Origin: Collinsella sp.
GTDB taxonomy: Bacteria; Actinomycetota; Coriobacteriia; Coriobacteriales; Coriobacteriaceae
NCBI GenBank assembly: GCA_022720335.1
Contig: JAIHVJ010000072.1
Location: forward strand, 1-9,087
DNA: 9,087 nucleotides
Direction: 5' to 3'
The translations under genes were made by a program, and so were the position numbers. Positions 1 through 6,599 of this stretch are shown piece after piece (the stretch's first letter is position 1; every line of letters starts with the position of its first letter). Below the pieces are notes generated by a model that searched no databases, was not told where the DNA came from, and worked only from the letters and a program-made list of their open reading frames with translations.

Positions 1-1
1 G

Positions 2-460
2 GTTATGGCAGCTATCGCGGCTCCGTGGCCGGATGTCGCCGCGGCAATGTCGCCACAGCTGCTGCTGCTGTTCCTTGGCTTTGGACTCATCCCCACAGCC
101 GTTGCTTACATCTTATATATGCAGGGTCTGTCCATGGGGCTCGAGACATCGAAAGTTCCCGTCGTAATGTCTTTCGAGACGGTCGTCACCGTACTGGTGG
201 GCATTGGTGTCTACGCCGAGCCCGCCGGCGCGATTAAAGTCCTGGGCATCGTGTTGGTGCTCGCGTCCATCCTGATTATGAACACCGACTTCTCCAAGCT
301 GCGCAACAGTGTGTTTGTCGGTCATGTCATTGAGAGCATGACCTTTAAGCCCAACGCGTGGTGGACCGAAAAATCTCAGGACATGGATCTGTTTAAAGAA
401 CGCACCGGCATTGCGCTGGAACCCACCGTACAGGAAAGCCCCTGGTACTTCGTGCGATAG
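2..460 (+). CDS. EamA/DMT-family transporter, C-terminal part (5' end outside window)
   Basis: This is the C-terminal half of a drug/metabolite transporter (EamA) protein, an inner-membrane carrier whose substrate cannot be told from sequence. The frame is open back to the first bases of the window, so the ATG at 5 is probably internal and the true start lies upstream. Counting from that Met, hydrophobic helices lie at about 17-38, 53-70 and 76-92. They carry the usual EamA pattern: an IPTAVAYILYMQGL helix, a small-residue helix ending at an acidic residue (the YAEP of this protein), and a final helix with GIVLVLASILIM. Odd point: about 57 residues of hydrophilic tail (WWTEKSQDMDLFKERTG and onward) follow the last helix, whereas most EamA proteins stop within a few residues of it. 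No terminator with a T-tract follows. The family call is firm; the function is open. Confidence 0.8.
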   Translation, partial: VMAAIAAPWPDVAAAMSPQLLLLFLGFGLIPTAVAYILYMQGLSMGLETSKVPVVMSFETVVTVLVGIGVYAEPAGAIKVLGIVLVLASILIMNTDFSKLRNSVFVGHVIESMTFKPNAWWTEKSQDMDLFKERTGIALEPTVQESPWYFVR

Positions 461-482
461 GGGATTGCGCGCAGGGTCTGAC

Positions 483-496
483 CTGGGGTTATCCAG
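483..496 (+). other. Weak stem-loop after the transporter gene
   Basis: CTGG and CCAG flank a 6-base loop 22 bases after the transporter stop. There is no T-tract, so this is at best a poor terminator. Nothing else is recognisable in 461-560. Confidence 0.2.
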
Positions 497-598
497 CTAG
501 CGCCGGCCTACCCAGCCCAACGTTTCGAGTACGTTAAACCCGTCAACGGTCGATTTTCACCCGCGAACGGTCTTTATACTAATTAGCAATATAAGCAA

Positions 599-616
599 CG
601 TATAAGACGTTATAAT
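599..616 (+). promoter_or_regulatory. Promoter and candidate GntR operator of the PTS operon
   Basis: The AT-rich stretch 570-625 stands out from its GC-rich surroundings. A perfect -10 hexamer TATAAT lies at 611-616, 26 bases before the EIIAB start codon, but no good -35 hexamer is seen 16-18 bases upstream. That fits an activator-dependent or otherwise regulated promoter. Overlapping it is the dyad CGT-ATAAG-ACG (599-609), and the word AGACGTTATA (605-614) recurs exactly at 6673-6682 upstream of the GntR-type gene. A repressor bound here would cover the -10 region. The motif is seen directly; the protein that binds it is inferred. Confidence 0.5.
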
Positions 617-642
617 GACCATAACGAAAAGGAGGAGGCAAG

Positions 643-1566
643 ATGAATCAGATCATTCTCGCATCTCATGGCGGCCTGGCCGCAGGCGCCAAAGACACGC
701 TCGAGATGGTTCTCGGCGACGTGTCGAACGTCCACGTCGTGTCGCTTGCTCGTGACGACAAGGAGCCCATCACCAATAAGGTTGAGGCTATGATCGCCAC
801 GTTCAACGCGGACGACACCGTCTATGTGCTGACCGATATGCTCGGCAGCTCGGTCAACAACAACATGGTCGAGCTTTCCAAGAACGGCACGAAGTTCACG
901 GTTGTCAGCGGTTTCAACATCCCGTTGGCGCTCACGCTTGCTATGAGCCCCGCCCCCGTCAAGGGCGCCGAGCTCGCGGCCCTCATCAACGAGGCCCGCA
1001 CCGGTCTGACCAATCCCAACGCACCGGTCGAGGCCGCCGCGGCTCCCGCCAAGAAGGCCAAGGCGTCCCGTCACAGTTCCGGTCCCGCCAAGATCGTCCT
1101 CGCACGTCTTGACTACCGTCTGCTGCACGGCCAGGTCGTCTTTACCTGGACCACCAAGGTTCAGGCCGAGCGCATCATCGTCGTCGACAACGCTGCCGCC
1201 AACGATGACATCAAGAAGGGCGCTCTTAAGCTGGCCAAGCCCCAGGGCGTGCGCCTGAACGTCTTCACCGTCGAGCGTGCCCTCGCCAAGATGGACAAGC
1301 TCAACACCCTCGGCGAGCGCGTCATGTTCGTCTTTGGCAACACGGCCGAGATGCTGCAGTTCTGCCAGGGCTACAAGCTCGACGCCATCAACCTGGGCGC
1401 CACCGCCAACCACGACGGTGCCGATCAGGTCGGCGGCAAGGACAGCTCCGTCTTCCTCGACGCCAACCAGAAGGCCGACGTCAACCAGCTGCTCGACATG
1501 GGCATCAAGCTCTACGTCCAGCAGACCCCTACGTATCAGAGCGTCGACATCGACGCCAAGCTGTAA
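643..1566 (+). CDS. Mannose-family PTS EIIA-EIIB fusion protein
   Basis: This cytoplasmic phosphocarrier of a mannose/fructose/sorbose-family phosphotransferase system takes phosphate from HPr and passes it to the incoming sugar. It has 307 residues. The EIIA domain (1 to about 122) has the phosphorylatable His9 in LASHGG and the conserved Asp65 in LTDMLGSS. An Ala/Pro/Lys-rich linker (about 126-148) joins it to the EIIB domain (149-307), whose active His162 sits in the signature RLDYRLLHGQV. Fused IIAB, as in E. coli ManX, is common; many related systems encode the two domains separately. The start is fixed by GGAGG at 631-635, 7 bases from the ATG. It is the first gene of the operon, 36 bases before EIIC. 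Domain family is certain; the substrate is not shown by this protein. Confidence 0.95.
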   Translation: MNQIILASHGGLAAGAKDTLEMVLGDVSNVHVVSLARDDKEPITNKVEAMIATFNADDTVYVLTDMLGSSVNNNMVELSKNGTKFTVVSGFNIPLALTLAMSPAPVKGAELAALINEARTGLTNPNAPVEAAAAPAKKAKASRHSSGPAKIVLARLDYRLLHGQVVFTWTTKVQAERIIVVDNAAANDDIKKGALKLAKPQGVRLNVFTVERALAKMDKLNTLGERVMFVFGNTAEMLQFCQGYKLDAINLGATANHDGADQVGGKDSSVFLDANQKADVNQLLDMGIKLYVQQTPTYQSVDIDAKL

Positions 1567-1571
1567 TCAAC

Positions 1572-1585
1572 CAGGCTTTTGCCTG
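1572..1585 (+). other. Intercistronic stem-loop between EIIAB and EIIC
   Basis: CAGGC-TTTT-GCCTG forms a 5-bp stem with a 4-base loop, just after the EIIAB stop and 5 bases before the EIIC Shine-Dalgarno. It has no T-tract. It could stabilise the upstream message end or limit ribosome carry-over, so that the soluble and membrane subunits are made at different levels. Confidence 0.35.
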
Positions 1586-1602
1586 ACTGAAAGGAGAAGG
1601 GT

Positions 1603-2397
1603 ATGAATACGTTCATCAGTGCGGTGCTCGTCGGCCTCGTCGGCGTGTTCTGCATGTGGGACTCCCGCCTGCTCGGTCGTCTTAACTTCGAGCAGCCCCT
1701 CGTTGGCGCTACGCTCGTCGGTCTGCTGCTGGGCGATGTGCCCACCGGCCTTGCCGTCGGTGCCGCCGTCGAGCTCGTGTCCATGGGCCTGGTGCAGGTC
1801 GGCGCTGCCGTTCCGCCCGATATGGTCCTGGGCGGCATCGTGGCCGCTGCCTTCGCATGCCTGACCGATGCTTCCGCCGAGACCGCCATGACGATCGCCA
1901 TCCCGGTCGCCGTCCTGGGTCAGCTCCTCGGCATTGTCTTCCGTTCCATCATCGCCGCCCTCACCCATGTGGCAGATAGCGCGATCGATAACGGAAAGTT
2001 CAAGACCGCCTACCGTATGCACATCTGCGCCGGCTCCGGTCTGTACGCCGTCATGTACTTCCTGCCGATCTTCCTCGCCGTTTTTGTTGGCACCGACCTG
2101 GTTCAGGCCATCGTCAACATGGTTCCCGAGTGGCTGTCCACTGGTCTTAACGTTTCGACCAAGATCATGACCGCCTACGGCTTGGCCCTGCTGCTCACCA
2201 TGATGATCAAGAAGGGTATGACTCCGTTCCTGTTCATCGGTTTCCTGCTCGCCGCTTACCTCAACCTGTCCGTCATCGCGGTCGCTCTGATCGGTGTGTG
2301 CCTGGCTGTCGTCTTCATGGGCTTCAAGTTCAACGGTTCCCATGCAGCCGCCGGTGTCGATTCCGACTACGATCCGCTCGAAGACGACGAAGACTAA
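1603..2397 (+). CDS. Mannose-family PTS EIIC membrane subunit
   Basis: This is a membrane subunit of the PTS permease that, with EIID, forms the sugar channel. It has 264 residues, close to the usual 255-270 for ManY/SorA-type proteins, and starts at the ATG after AAGGAG (1591-1596). Hydrophobic segments run through almost the whole length. Family-like stretches include the N-terminal WDSRLLGRLNFEQPLVGATLVG region (about 19-41), GLLLGDVPTGLAVGAAVELVSMG (about 40-62) and VGAAVPPD (about 66-73). The C-terminus is a short acidic tail (DYDPLEDDED), presumably cytoplasmic. It is separated from EIID by only 13 bases, so the two are co-translated as expected for subunits of one complex. Sugar specificity cannot be read from it with confidence. 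Confidence 0.93.
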   Translation: MNTFISAVLVGLVGVFCMWDSRLLGRLNFEQPLVGATLVGLLLGDVPTGLAVGAAVELVSMGLVQVGAAVPPDMVLGGIVAAAFACLTDASAETAMTIAIPVAVLGQLLGIVFRSIIAALTHVADSAIDNGKFKTAYRMHICAGSGLYAVMYFLPIFLAVFVGTDLVQAIVNMVPEWLSTGLNVSTKIMTAYGLALLLTMMIKKGMTPFLFIGFLLAAYLNLSVIAVALIGVCLAVVFMGFKFNGSHAAAGVDSDYDPLEDDED

Positions 2398-2410
2398 GGA
2401 GGAACACACT

Positions 2411-3244
2411 ATGGCAACCGCAACCAAGGACGTGTCCCTGAACAAGAAGGTCAGCCAGTTCTTCTGGCGCTCCTGGGCCATCCAGGCCTCTTGGAACTAC
2501 GAGCGTCAGATGAACATGGGCTTCCTCTACGGCATGGTTCCCACGCTCGATCGCCTCTATCCGGACGAGTCCGACCCCAAGCAGCTCGCTGCTAAGAAAG
2601 AGGCTTACCACCGTCACATGGCGTTCTACAACTGCACCCCGCAGACGAGCGCCTTCATCCTGGGCCTCTCCGCTTCCATGGAGGAGGAGTACGCCAAGGA
2701 TCCCGAGAACTTCGACCCCGATTCGATCAACGCGGTCAAGACCTCCCTCATGGGCCCGCTTTCCGGTATCGGTGACTCCTTCTTCCAGGGCACCATCCGC
2801 GTCATCGCCTTTGGTCTGGGCGTTCAGCTGGCTCAGCAGGGCTCCATCATGGGCCCGATCCTGGCCATGCTCATCTCCATCGTCCCCTCCGTGCTGATCA
2901 CTTGGTTCGCTGCCAAGATGGGTTATCAGGGCGGCCACCAGTACCTGAGCAAGCTCCAGGGCGGTGACCTCATGGAGAAGCTCATGTATGTCTGCGGCAT
3001 CGTGGGTCTTATGTCCGTGGGCGGCATGATCGCCACGCTGATCGGCGCCACCACCCCGCTGCAGTTCGCTGAGGGCACCGTCGTTATCCAGGACATCCTG
3101 GACGGCATGATGCCCCAGATGATCTCCCTTGGCCTCACCGGCCTTATGTACTGGCTCATCAAGAAGAACGTCAACACCGGTTGGCTTCTCGTGATCGCCA
3201 TCGTGGGCGGCATCGCCCTCTCCGCGGCCGGCATCCTGGCCTAG
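2411..3244 (+). CDS. Mannose-family PTS EIID membrane subunit
   Basis: This is the second membrane subunit of the permease, partner of EIIC. It has 277 residues, typical for ManZ. Family signatures in order: RSWAIQASWNYERQMNMGF (about 19-37), YNCTPQTSAFILGLSASMEEE (about 73-93), and MGPLSGIGDSFFQGTIR (about 113-129), followed by several hydrophobic segments, with charged stretches toward the end (LIKKNVNTGW). The frame stays open upstream to 2294, but that would overlap EIIC in another frame. The ATG at 2411 is chosen because AGGAGG (2397-2402) lies 8 bases before it and overlaps the EIIC stop codon. The stop is followed by a 199-base gap with strong stem-loops before the next gene, which may reduce expression of the downstream enzyme relative to the permease. 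Confidence 0.94.
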   Translation: MATATKDVSLNKKVSQFFWRSWAIQASWNYERQMNMGFLYGMVPTLDRLYPDESDPKQLAAKKEAYHRHMAFYNCTPQTSAFILGLSASMEEEYAKDPENFDPDSINAVKTSLMGPLSGIGDSFFQGTIRVIAFGLGVQLAQQGSIMGPILAMLISIVPSVLITWFAAKMGYQGGHQYLSKLQGGDLMEKLMYVCGIVGLMSVGGMIATLIGATTPLQFAEGTVVIQDILDGMMPQMISLGLTGLMYWLIKKNVNTGWLLVIAIVGGIALSAAGILA

Positions 3245-3278
3245 TCGCGACCAAGCGTCTAACCGCTTTCCCCCGGGG

Positions 3279-3309
3279 GCCTGCCTGGCATCCCATACCC
3301 CAGGCAGGC
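3279..3309 (+). other. Stem-loop after EIID
   Basis: GCCTGCCTGG (3279-3288) and CCAGGCAGGC (3300-3309) form a perfect 10-bp GC-rich stem with an 11-base loop, 34 bases after the EIID stop. A CCCCCGGGGG palindrome (3270-3279) abuts it. No T-tract follows, so it is more likely an mRNA-stabilising or processing structure than an efficient terminator. Confidence 0.55.
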
Positions 3310-3322
3310 TTCCATCCCCAAA

Positions 3323-3353
3323 ATGCGACAATGGGACAGTCCCTTTGTCGCAT
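3323..3353. repeat. 31-bp near-perfect palindrome, REP-like
   Basis: ATGCGACAATGGGAC (3323-3337) and GTCCCTTTGTCGCAT (3339-3353) are reverse complements with one mismatch around a single central base. The GGGAC-N-GTCCC core with GACA/TGTC shoulders resembles small dispersed palindromes seen in many gut bacteria, often linked to REP-associated Y1 transposases; this is recalled, not searched. It lies inside the operon, between EIID and the deglycase gene. Confidence 0.55.
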
Positions 3354-3443
3354 CCTCAACGGGCCGGCAACTCGGTCCAAATCACGGTAACCCTGCGAGC
3401 GCCCGGCAATGTGGCGCCGCAAAAATCGAAAGGAATGTGTCAG

Positions 3444-4427
3444 ATGTACGAGATCGACCTTAACCTCCCTAAGCAGATCGTCGCTGACGTCCTGTCCAAC
3501 CACGAGATCCACAGTGTCGCCTTCGTCGGCTGCGGTGCTTCCATGTCCGACCTGTACCCCGCCAAGTACTTCCTGGCCAACAACACGGACAAACTGAACG
3601 TTCAGATCTTCACCGCTAACGAGTTCAACTACGACACGCCTTCTTGGGTCAACGAGCACACCTTCGTGATCACCTGCTCCCTCGGTGGCTCCACGCCCGA
3701 GACCGTCGAGGCCAACAAGACCGCCAAGAAGCACAACTGCCCGGTCGTCTCCCTCACCAACAAGGCTGGCTCCGCTCTGACCGTCGACGCCGACCACGTC
3801 ATCGTCCACGGCTTCCACGCCAACTATGCCGCCAAGGCCGAGAAGCCTGGCTACGCCATCGCTCTCGCTCTCGAGATCCTTCAGCAGACCGAGGGCTATG
3901 ATCACTACGAGGATATGATCACCGGCCTCACCAACATCTTCGACCTGTGCGAGAACGCCGCTCAGCACTGCACGAAGCTTGCCAAGAAGTTCGCTGAGGA
4001 CTTCAAGGACGACAAGATGATCTACTTCATGGCTTCCGGTGCCTCCGAGAAGATGGCCTACTCTCACGCCGCCTTCCTGTTCACCGAGATGCAGTGGATC
4101 GACGCCGCCGCCTACAACACCGGCGAGTACTTCCACGGCCCGTTCGAGGTTTCCACCGAGGGTAAGCCCTACGTCTTCTTCATGTCCGATGGTGCTACCC
4201 GTCCGATGGACGCCCGCGCCCTCACCTTCCTTGAGCGCATGGGCGCCAAGGTCGCTCTGATCGACTCCAAGGACTACGGTCTGGCCGACGCCGTGCCGGC
4301 GAGCGTCATCACCTACTTCAACCCGCTGCTGCACCTCGCCGTTATGCGCGAGTACGGCAACCAGATCGCCGAGGCCCGTCAGCACCCGCTGACCATGCGT
4401 CGCTACATGTGGAAGCTTTCCTACTAA
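3444..4427 (+). CDS. SIS-domain sugar-phosphate deglycase, FrlB/GfrF-like
   Basis: This is a cytoplasmic two-SIS-domain protein of 327 residues, a little shorter than FrlB (about 340). FrlB-type enzymes split phosphorylated Amadori products, such as fructoselysine 6-phosphate, into hexose 6-phosphate and amino acid. Visible phosphosugar motifs are GCGAS (29-33) and SLGGSTPE (79-86, the usual SxSGxT loop in variant form). Glu215 (in FTEMQW) and His231 (in GEYFHGP) are 16 residues apart, as are the matching Glu and His of E. coli FrlB. The C-terminus RRYMWKLSY matches FrlB's RRYYGGLVEY in layout. The start at 3444 is chosen over the in-frame ATG at 3435 because AAAGGAA (3429-3435) would overlap the latter. 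The position after a mannose-type PTS mirrors the Salmonella gfr operon, where the PTS replaces a separate kinase. Alternatives are an isomerase or deaminase for an amino-sugar phosphate (AgaS/GlmS-like). The family is firm; the substrate is a reasoned guess. Confidence 0.85.
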   Translation: MYEIDLNLPKQIVADVLSNHEIHSVAFVGCGASMSDLYPAKYFLANNTDKLNVQIFTANEFNYDTPSWVNEHTFVITCSLGGSTPETVEANKTAKKHNCPVVSLTNKAGSALTVDADHVIVHGFHANYAAKAEKPGYAIALALEILQQTEGYDHYEDMITGLTNIFDLCENAAQHCTKLAKKFAEDFKDDKMIYFMASGASEKMAYSHAAFLFTEMQWIDAAAYNTGEYFHGPFEVSTEGKPYVFFMSDGATRPMDARALTFLERMGAKVALIDSKDYGLADAVPASVITYFNPLLHLAVMREYGNQIAEARQHPLTMRRYMWKLSY

Positions 4428-4461
4428 TCACAAGTAAGTAAACCTTACGGGTTGATTGAGA

Positions 4462-4493
4462 GGGGATGGGGTTTGCGCCCCGTCCCCTTTTTT
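4462..4493 (+). terminator. Strong intrinsic terminator of the PTS-deglycase operon
   Basis: GGGGATGGGG (4462-4471) pairs fully with CCCCGTCCCC (4478-4487, one G-U pair) around a 6-base loop, followed directly by six T (4488-4493). This is a textbook Rho-independent terminator, 35 bases after the deglycase stop. Confidence 0.92.
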
Positions 4494-4513
4494 GCTCTTG
4501 AGAGGAGATGCGT

Positions 4514-5143
4514 ATGATCAAGGCAGTGCTGTTTGATATGGACGGCGTGCTGGTCGATACCGAGTGGTTCTACAACCGCCGCCGCGTGGCGTTTATGGAG
4601 GAGAAGGGGTTCCACTTTGACGAGATCCCCGATCTTTCGGGGTCTAACGAGCCGGCCATTTGGCAGGCGCTGGTGCCCGACGATGTTGAGTTGCGCGAGC
4701 GCCTGCGCGTGGAGTACAAGCAGGTCTACAGCCCGGTCCATCCCGTTCCGTATGCCGAGCTGCTCAACGAGCAGACAGAGCCGGTGATGCGCGAACTGCA
4801 CGAGCGCGGCGTGAAGTGTGCCATCGCGAGCTCGTCCTATCGCGAGCTGATCGATGAGCTGGTTGAGATCGCCGGTATTGCCGACGTGCTGGATTACACC
4901 ATCAGCGGCCACGAGTGCAGCGCGTTTAAGCCCGACCCCGAGATCTACCTGCGCGCCATGGAGGCGCTGGGCGTGGAGCCGGCCGAGTGCCTGGTCATCG
5001 AGGACTCGCCGATGGGCATTGAGGCGGGCAAGCGCTCCGGCGCCCGCGTCCTGGCGCTGCGCCCGCACGAGGGCGTCAACCTCGATCAGTCCGCTGCCGA
5101 CGTTGTCATCGACAACCTGACCGACATTTTGGCCGCTTTGTAG
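4514..5143 (+). CDS. HAD-superfamily phosphatase, beta-phosphoglucomutase-like subfamily
   Basis: This is a cytoplasmic haloacid-dehalogenase-type phosphohydrolase or phosphomutase of 209 residues, probably acting on a small phosphorylated metabolite such as a sugar phosphate. All four motifs are present: motif I DMDGVLVDTE with nucleophile Asp8 and acid/base Asp10; motif II Ser106 in AIASSS; motif III Lys139 in AFKPDPEIY; motif IV Glu163-Asp164 in VIEDSPMGIEAG. Residues 18-85 form the helical cap expected for subfamily I. An ATG at 4508 is also in frame, but the AGAGGAG Shine-Dalgarno (4501-4507) abuts it. The ATG at 4514, giving MIKAVLFDMDG, has proper spacing and the usual N-terminus. It begins 20 bases after the T-tract of a strong terminator, so it is either read through from the operon or has a hidden promoter. 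A role with the deglycase is possible but unproven. Confidence 0.9.
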   Translation: MIKAVLFDMDGVLVDTEWFYNRRRVAFMEEKGFHFDEIPDLSGSNEPAIWQALVPDDVELRERLRVEYKQVYSPVHPVPYAELLNEQTEPVMRELHERGVKCAIASSSYRELIDELVEIAGIADVLDYTISGHECSAFKPDPEIYLRAMEALGVEPAECLVIEDSPMGIEAGKRSGARVLALRPHEGVNLDQSAADVVIDNLTDILAAL

Positions 5144-5146
5144 TGT

Positions 5147-5194
5147 CAATCCGCCGCGAGAAGCATTGGTTCACGCGTCTCTTGCTGCGGATTG
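5147..5194 (+). terminator. Possible terminator stem-loop after the HAD gene
   Basis: CAATCCGC (5147-5154) pairs with GCGGATTG (5187-5194), with a further short stem inside (5157-5161 with 5180-5184, one G-U pair). It begins 3 bases after the HAD stop. The downstream tract is only CTTAATTTG, so termination would be weak or Rho-assisted. Confidence 0.45.
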
Positions 5195-5240
5195 GCTTAA
5201 TTTGTCATCTATTTGGATTCGTTTGGCTTCGATACGGACT

Positions 5241-5359
5241 AAGTGAGTAGACTTTTTGGTGCAGGACGAGCACAAAGTGCATTTGCTCTAGTAAAACCGC
5301 AGGTCACAGGGGTGGCGGTTTTGGGTGTGCTCGGCAGATCGTAAAAAGTCTACTCACTT
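5241..5359. repeat. 119-bp nested palindromic element, MITE-like or structured RNA
   Basis: The outer arms AAGTGAGTAGACTTTTT (5241-5257) and AAAAAGTCTACTCACTT (5343-5359) are perfect 17-bp inverted repeats. Inside, CGAGCACA (5267-5274) pairs with TGTGCTCG (5326-5333), and AAAACCGC (5293-5300) pairs with GCGGTTTT (5315-5322) around a 14-base loop. The gaps between outer and middle arms are 9 bases on each side, so the three stems stack in one long hairpin. Competing small hairpins (GCAC-AAA-GTGC at 5270-5280) also exist. No ORF of note lies inside. It could be a non-autonomous transposable element with terminal inverted repeats, a large terminator-like RNA, or a protein-binding cruciform. No target-site duplication is evident. 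Confidence 0.65.
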
Positions 5360-5444
5360 GTAATTTGGGCCTTTGGTCGTGGGGGTTGCTGGTCCCGTTT
5401 TGGTTGTCGAGGGAGGTTGAATTGAAGCGTCCCCGCACGCTCCA

Positions 5445-5453
5445 TGCTACAAT
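5445..5453 (+). promoter_or_regulatory. Extended -10 promoter of the YitT-family gene
   Basis: TGCTACAAT is an extended -10 (TGN plus TACAAT), 46 bases before the GTG start. The nearest -35-like TTGAAG (5422-5427) is spaced 20 bases away, longer than ideal. A separate promoter fits this gene being unlinked to its neighbours. Confidence 0.5.
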
Positions 5454-5498
5454 CGCGGGCATGCCCCACAACCACATCTGCCTTCGAAAGGAGCCTAC

Positions 5499-6506
5499 GT
5501 GGCGAACGCCATCGATCAGCTCACGGACCGCGTGCTCATGCTCGGCCGCCTTACCATCGTCCGCCGCGCCATTACTGCCGTGGCGGTTACGATTTCCGCC
5601 GTTCTCCAGACATTCCTGATCCAGGCGTTCATTCAGCCCGCCGACCTGCTTCCGAGCGGTCTCACCGGCGTCGCGGTCCTGCTCGATCGCGTTACCTCGC
5701 TGGGCGGCGTTCACATCGACATCTCGCTCGGTATGCTCGCGCTCAACATCCCCGTGGCGCTCCTATGCTGGAGCGGCATTAGCAAGCGCTTTGTCATCTT
5801 CTCGATGATGCAGGTCGTGCTCTCGTCGCTGTTCCTCAACGTCTTTCACTTCGCTCCATTTTTGGGTGACAAGATTATGCTCATCATTTTTGGCGGCGTG
5901 GTCTCGGGTCTGGGCGCTGCCATCGCGCTAAAGTCCGGTGCATCTACCGGCGGCACCGACTTTATCGCGCTGTGGGTCTCCAACCACACGGGCAAGACCA
6001 TCTGGGGCGTTATCTTTGGTTTCAATTGCTTTATCCTGGCGATCTTTGGCTTTATGTTTGGCTGGGACAACGCGGCGTACTCCATCGTGTTCCAGTTTAT
6101 TTCGACCAAGACCATCGACAGTTTCTATCGTCGCTACGACCGCGTGACGCTGCAGATTACGACGCGCAAGGCAGACGAGGTCATGACTGCCTACGTAAAC
6201 CATTTTCAGCACGGCATTAGCTGCGCCGAGGTCGTCGGCGGATACAGCCGCGAAAAGATGTACCTGCTGAACACCGTTGTTTCGACCTACGAGAGCCAGG
6301 ACATTATCAAGTTGGTGTGCGACGTTGATCCCGGCGCCGTGATCAACGTGTTCCACACGCTCAACTTTGTGGGCGGCTGGTGGGGCGGTCATGTCGACGA
6401 GCCCATGCCCACGGCCGTTCCCGATCCCGACAAGCCCGCACGCATGGCCAGCAGGCAGGCGCGCCTCAGCGAACAGGACAGCCTGCAGCAGGATGACGGC
6501 AAGTAG
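5499..6506 (+). CDS. YitT-family membrane protein (YitT_membrane plus DUF2179)
   Basis: This is an integral membrane protein of 335 residues with a cytoplasmic ligand-like tail; the family's biochemical role is not established. Hydrophobic segments lie at about 25-46, 52-64, 73-91, 98-117, 125-145 and 168-188. They include the family signature GASTGGTDFIA (147-157), followed by the helix before the tail. Residues about 213-290 form a DUF2179 (ACT-like) domain: RVTLQITTRKADEV through VVGGYSREKMYLLNTVV and VNVFHTLNFVGGW. About 35 residues of charged, Pro-rich tail follow. The start is GTG at 5499, preceded by AAGGAG (5488-5493) with a 5-base spacer. This choice is better than downstream ATGs, which would remove part of the N-terminal region. 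It has its own promoter and is followed by a terminator, so it is probably a single-gene unit. Confidence 0.9.
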   Translation: MANAIDQLTDRVLMLGRLTIVRRAITAVAVTISAVLQTFLIQAFIQPADLLPSGLTGVAVLLDRVTSLGGVHIDISLGMLALNIPVALLCWSGISKRFVIFSMMQVVLSSLFLNVFHFAPFLGDKIMLIIFGGVVSGLGAAIALKSGASTGGTDFIALWVSNHTGKTIWGVIFGFNCFILAIFGFMFGWDNAAYSIVFQFISTKTIDSFYRRYDRVTLQITTRKADEVMTAYVNHFQHGISCAEVVGGYSREKMYLLNTVVSTYESQDIIKLVCDVDPGAVINVFHTLNFVGGWWGGHVDEPMPTAVPDPDKPARMASRQARLSEQDSLQQDDGK

Positions 6507-6544
6507 GGTATTGGCATTTTGCCGGTCCTGCGCAACCCATCCGA

Positions 6545-6587
6545 ACGAGCCCCCCGAAAGCCCCGTTGCTTTCGAGGGCTCTCGTTT
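6545..6587 (+). terminator. Intrinsic terminator after the YitT-family gene
   Basis: ACGAGCCCCCCGAAAGC (6545-6561) pairs with 6568-6585 (GCTTTCGAGGGCTCTCGT) with one bulge and one mismatch around a 6-base loop. It is followed by a short TTT run. It lies 38 bases after the YitT stop. The stem is strong and the T-tract weak. Confidence 0.7.
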
Positions 6588-6599
6588 GCCCAGATAAAA

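Noticed and set aside
461..642. Riboswitch or tRNA in the PTS leader
   Set aside because: No conserved aptamer pattern or cloverleaf is visible; the region is explained by an AT-rich promoter with a dyad.
610..1413. Long minus-strand open frame opposite the PTS EIIAB gene
   Set aside because: It is a reverse-frame shadow of a GC-biased gene, with low-complexity Gly/Val/Asp-rich translation, no Shine-Dalgarno and no family resemblance.
2294..2410. Upstream extension of the EIID frame
   Set aside because: It would overlap EIIC by about 100 bases; the ATG at 2411 has an ideal Shine-Dalgarno and gives a family-length protein.
3171..4385. 404-codon minus-strand open frame opposite the deglycase gene
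   Set aside because: The plus strand has clear SIS motifs and a ribosome site; the minus translation is a compositional by-product of codon bias.
5241..5359. CRISPR repeat
   Set aside because: There is one inverted pair with internal stems, not regularly spaced direct repeats, and no cas genes are nearby.
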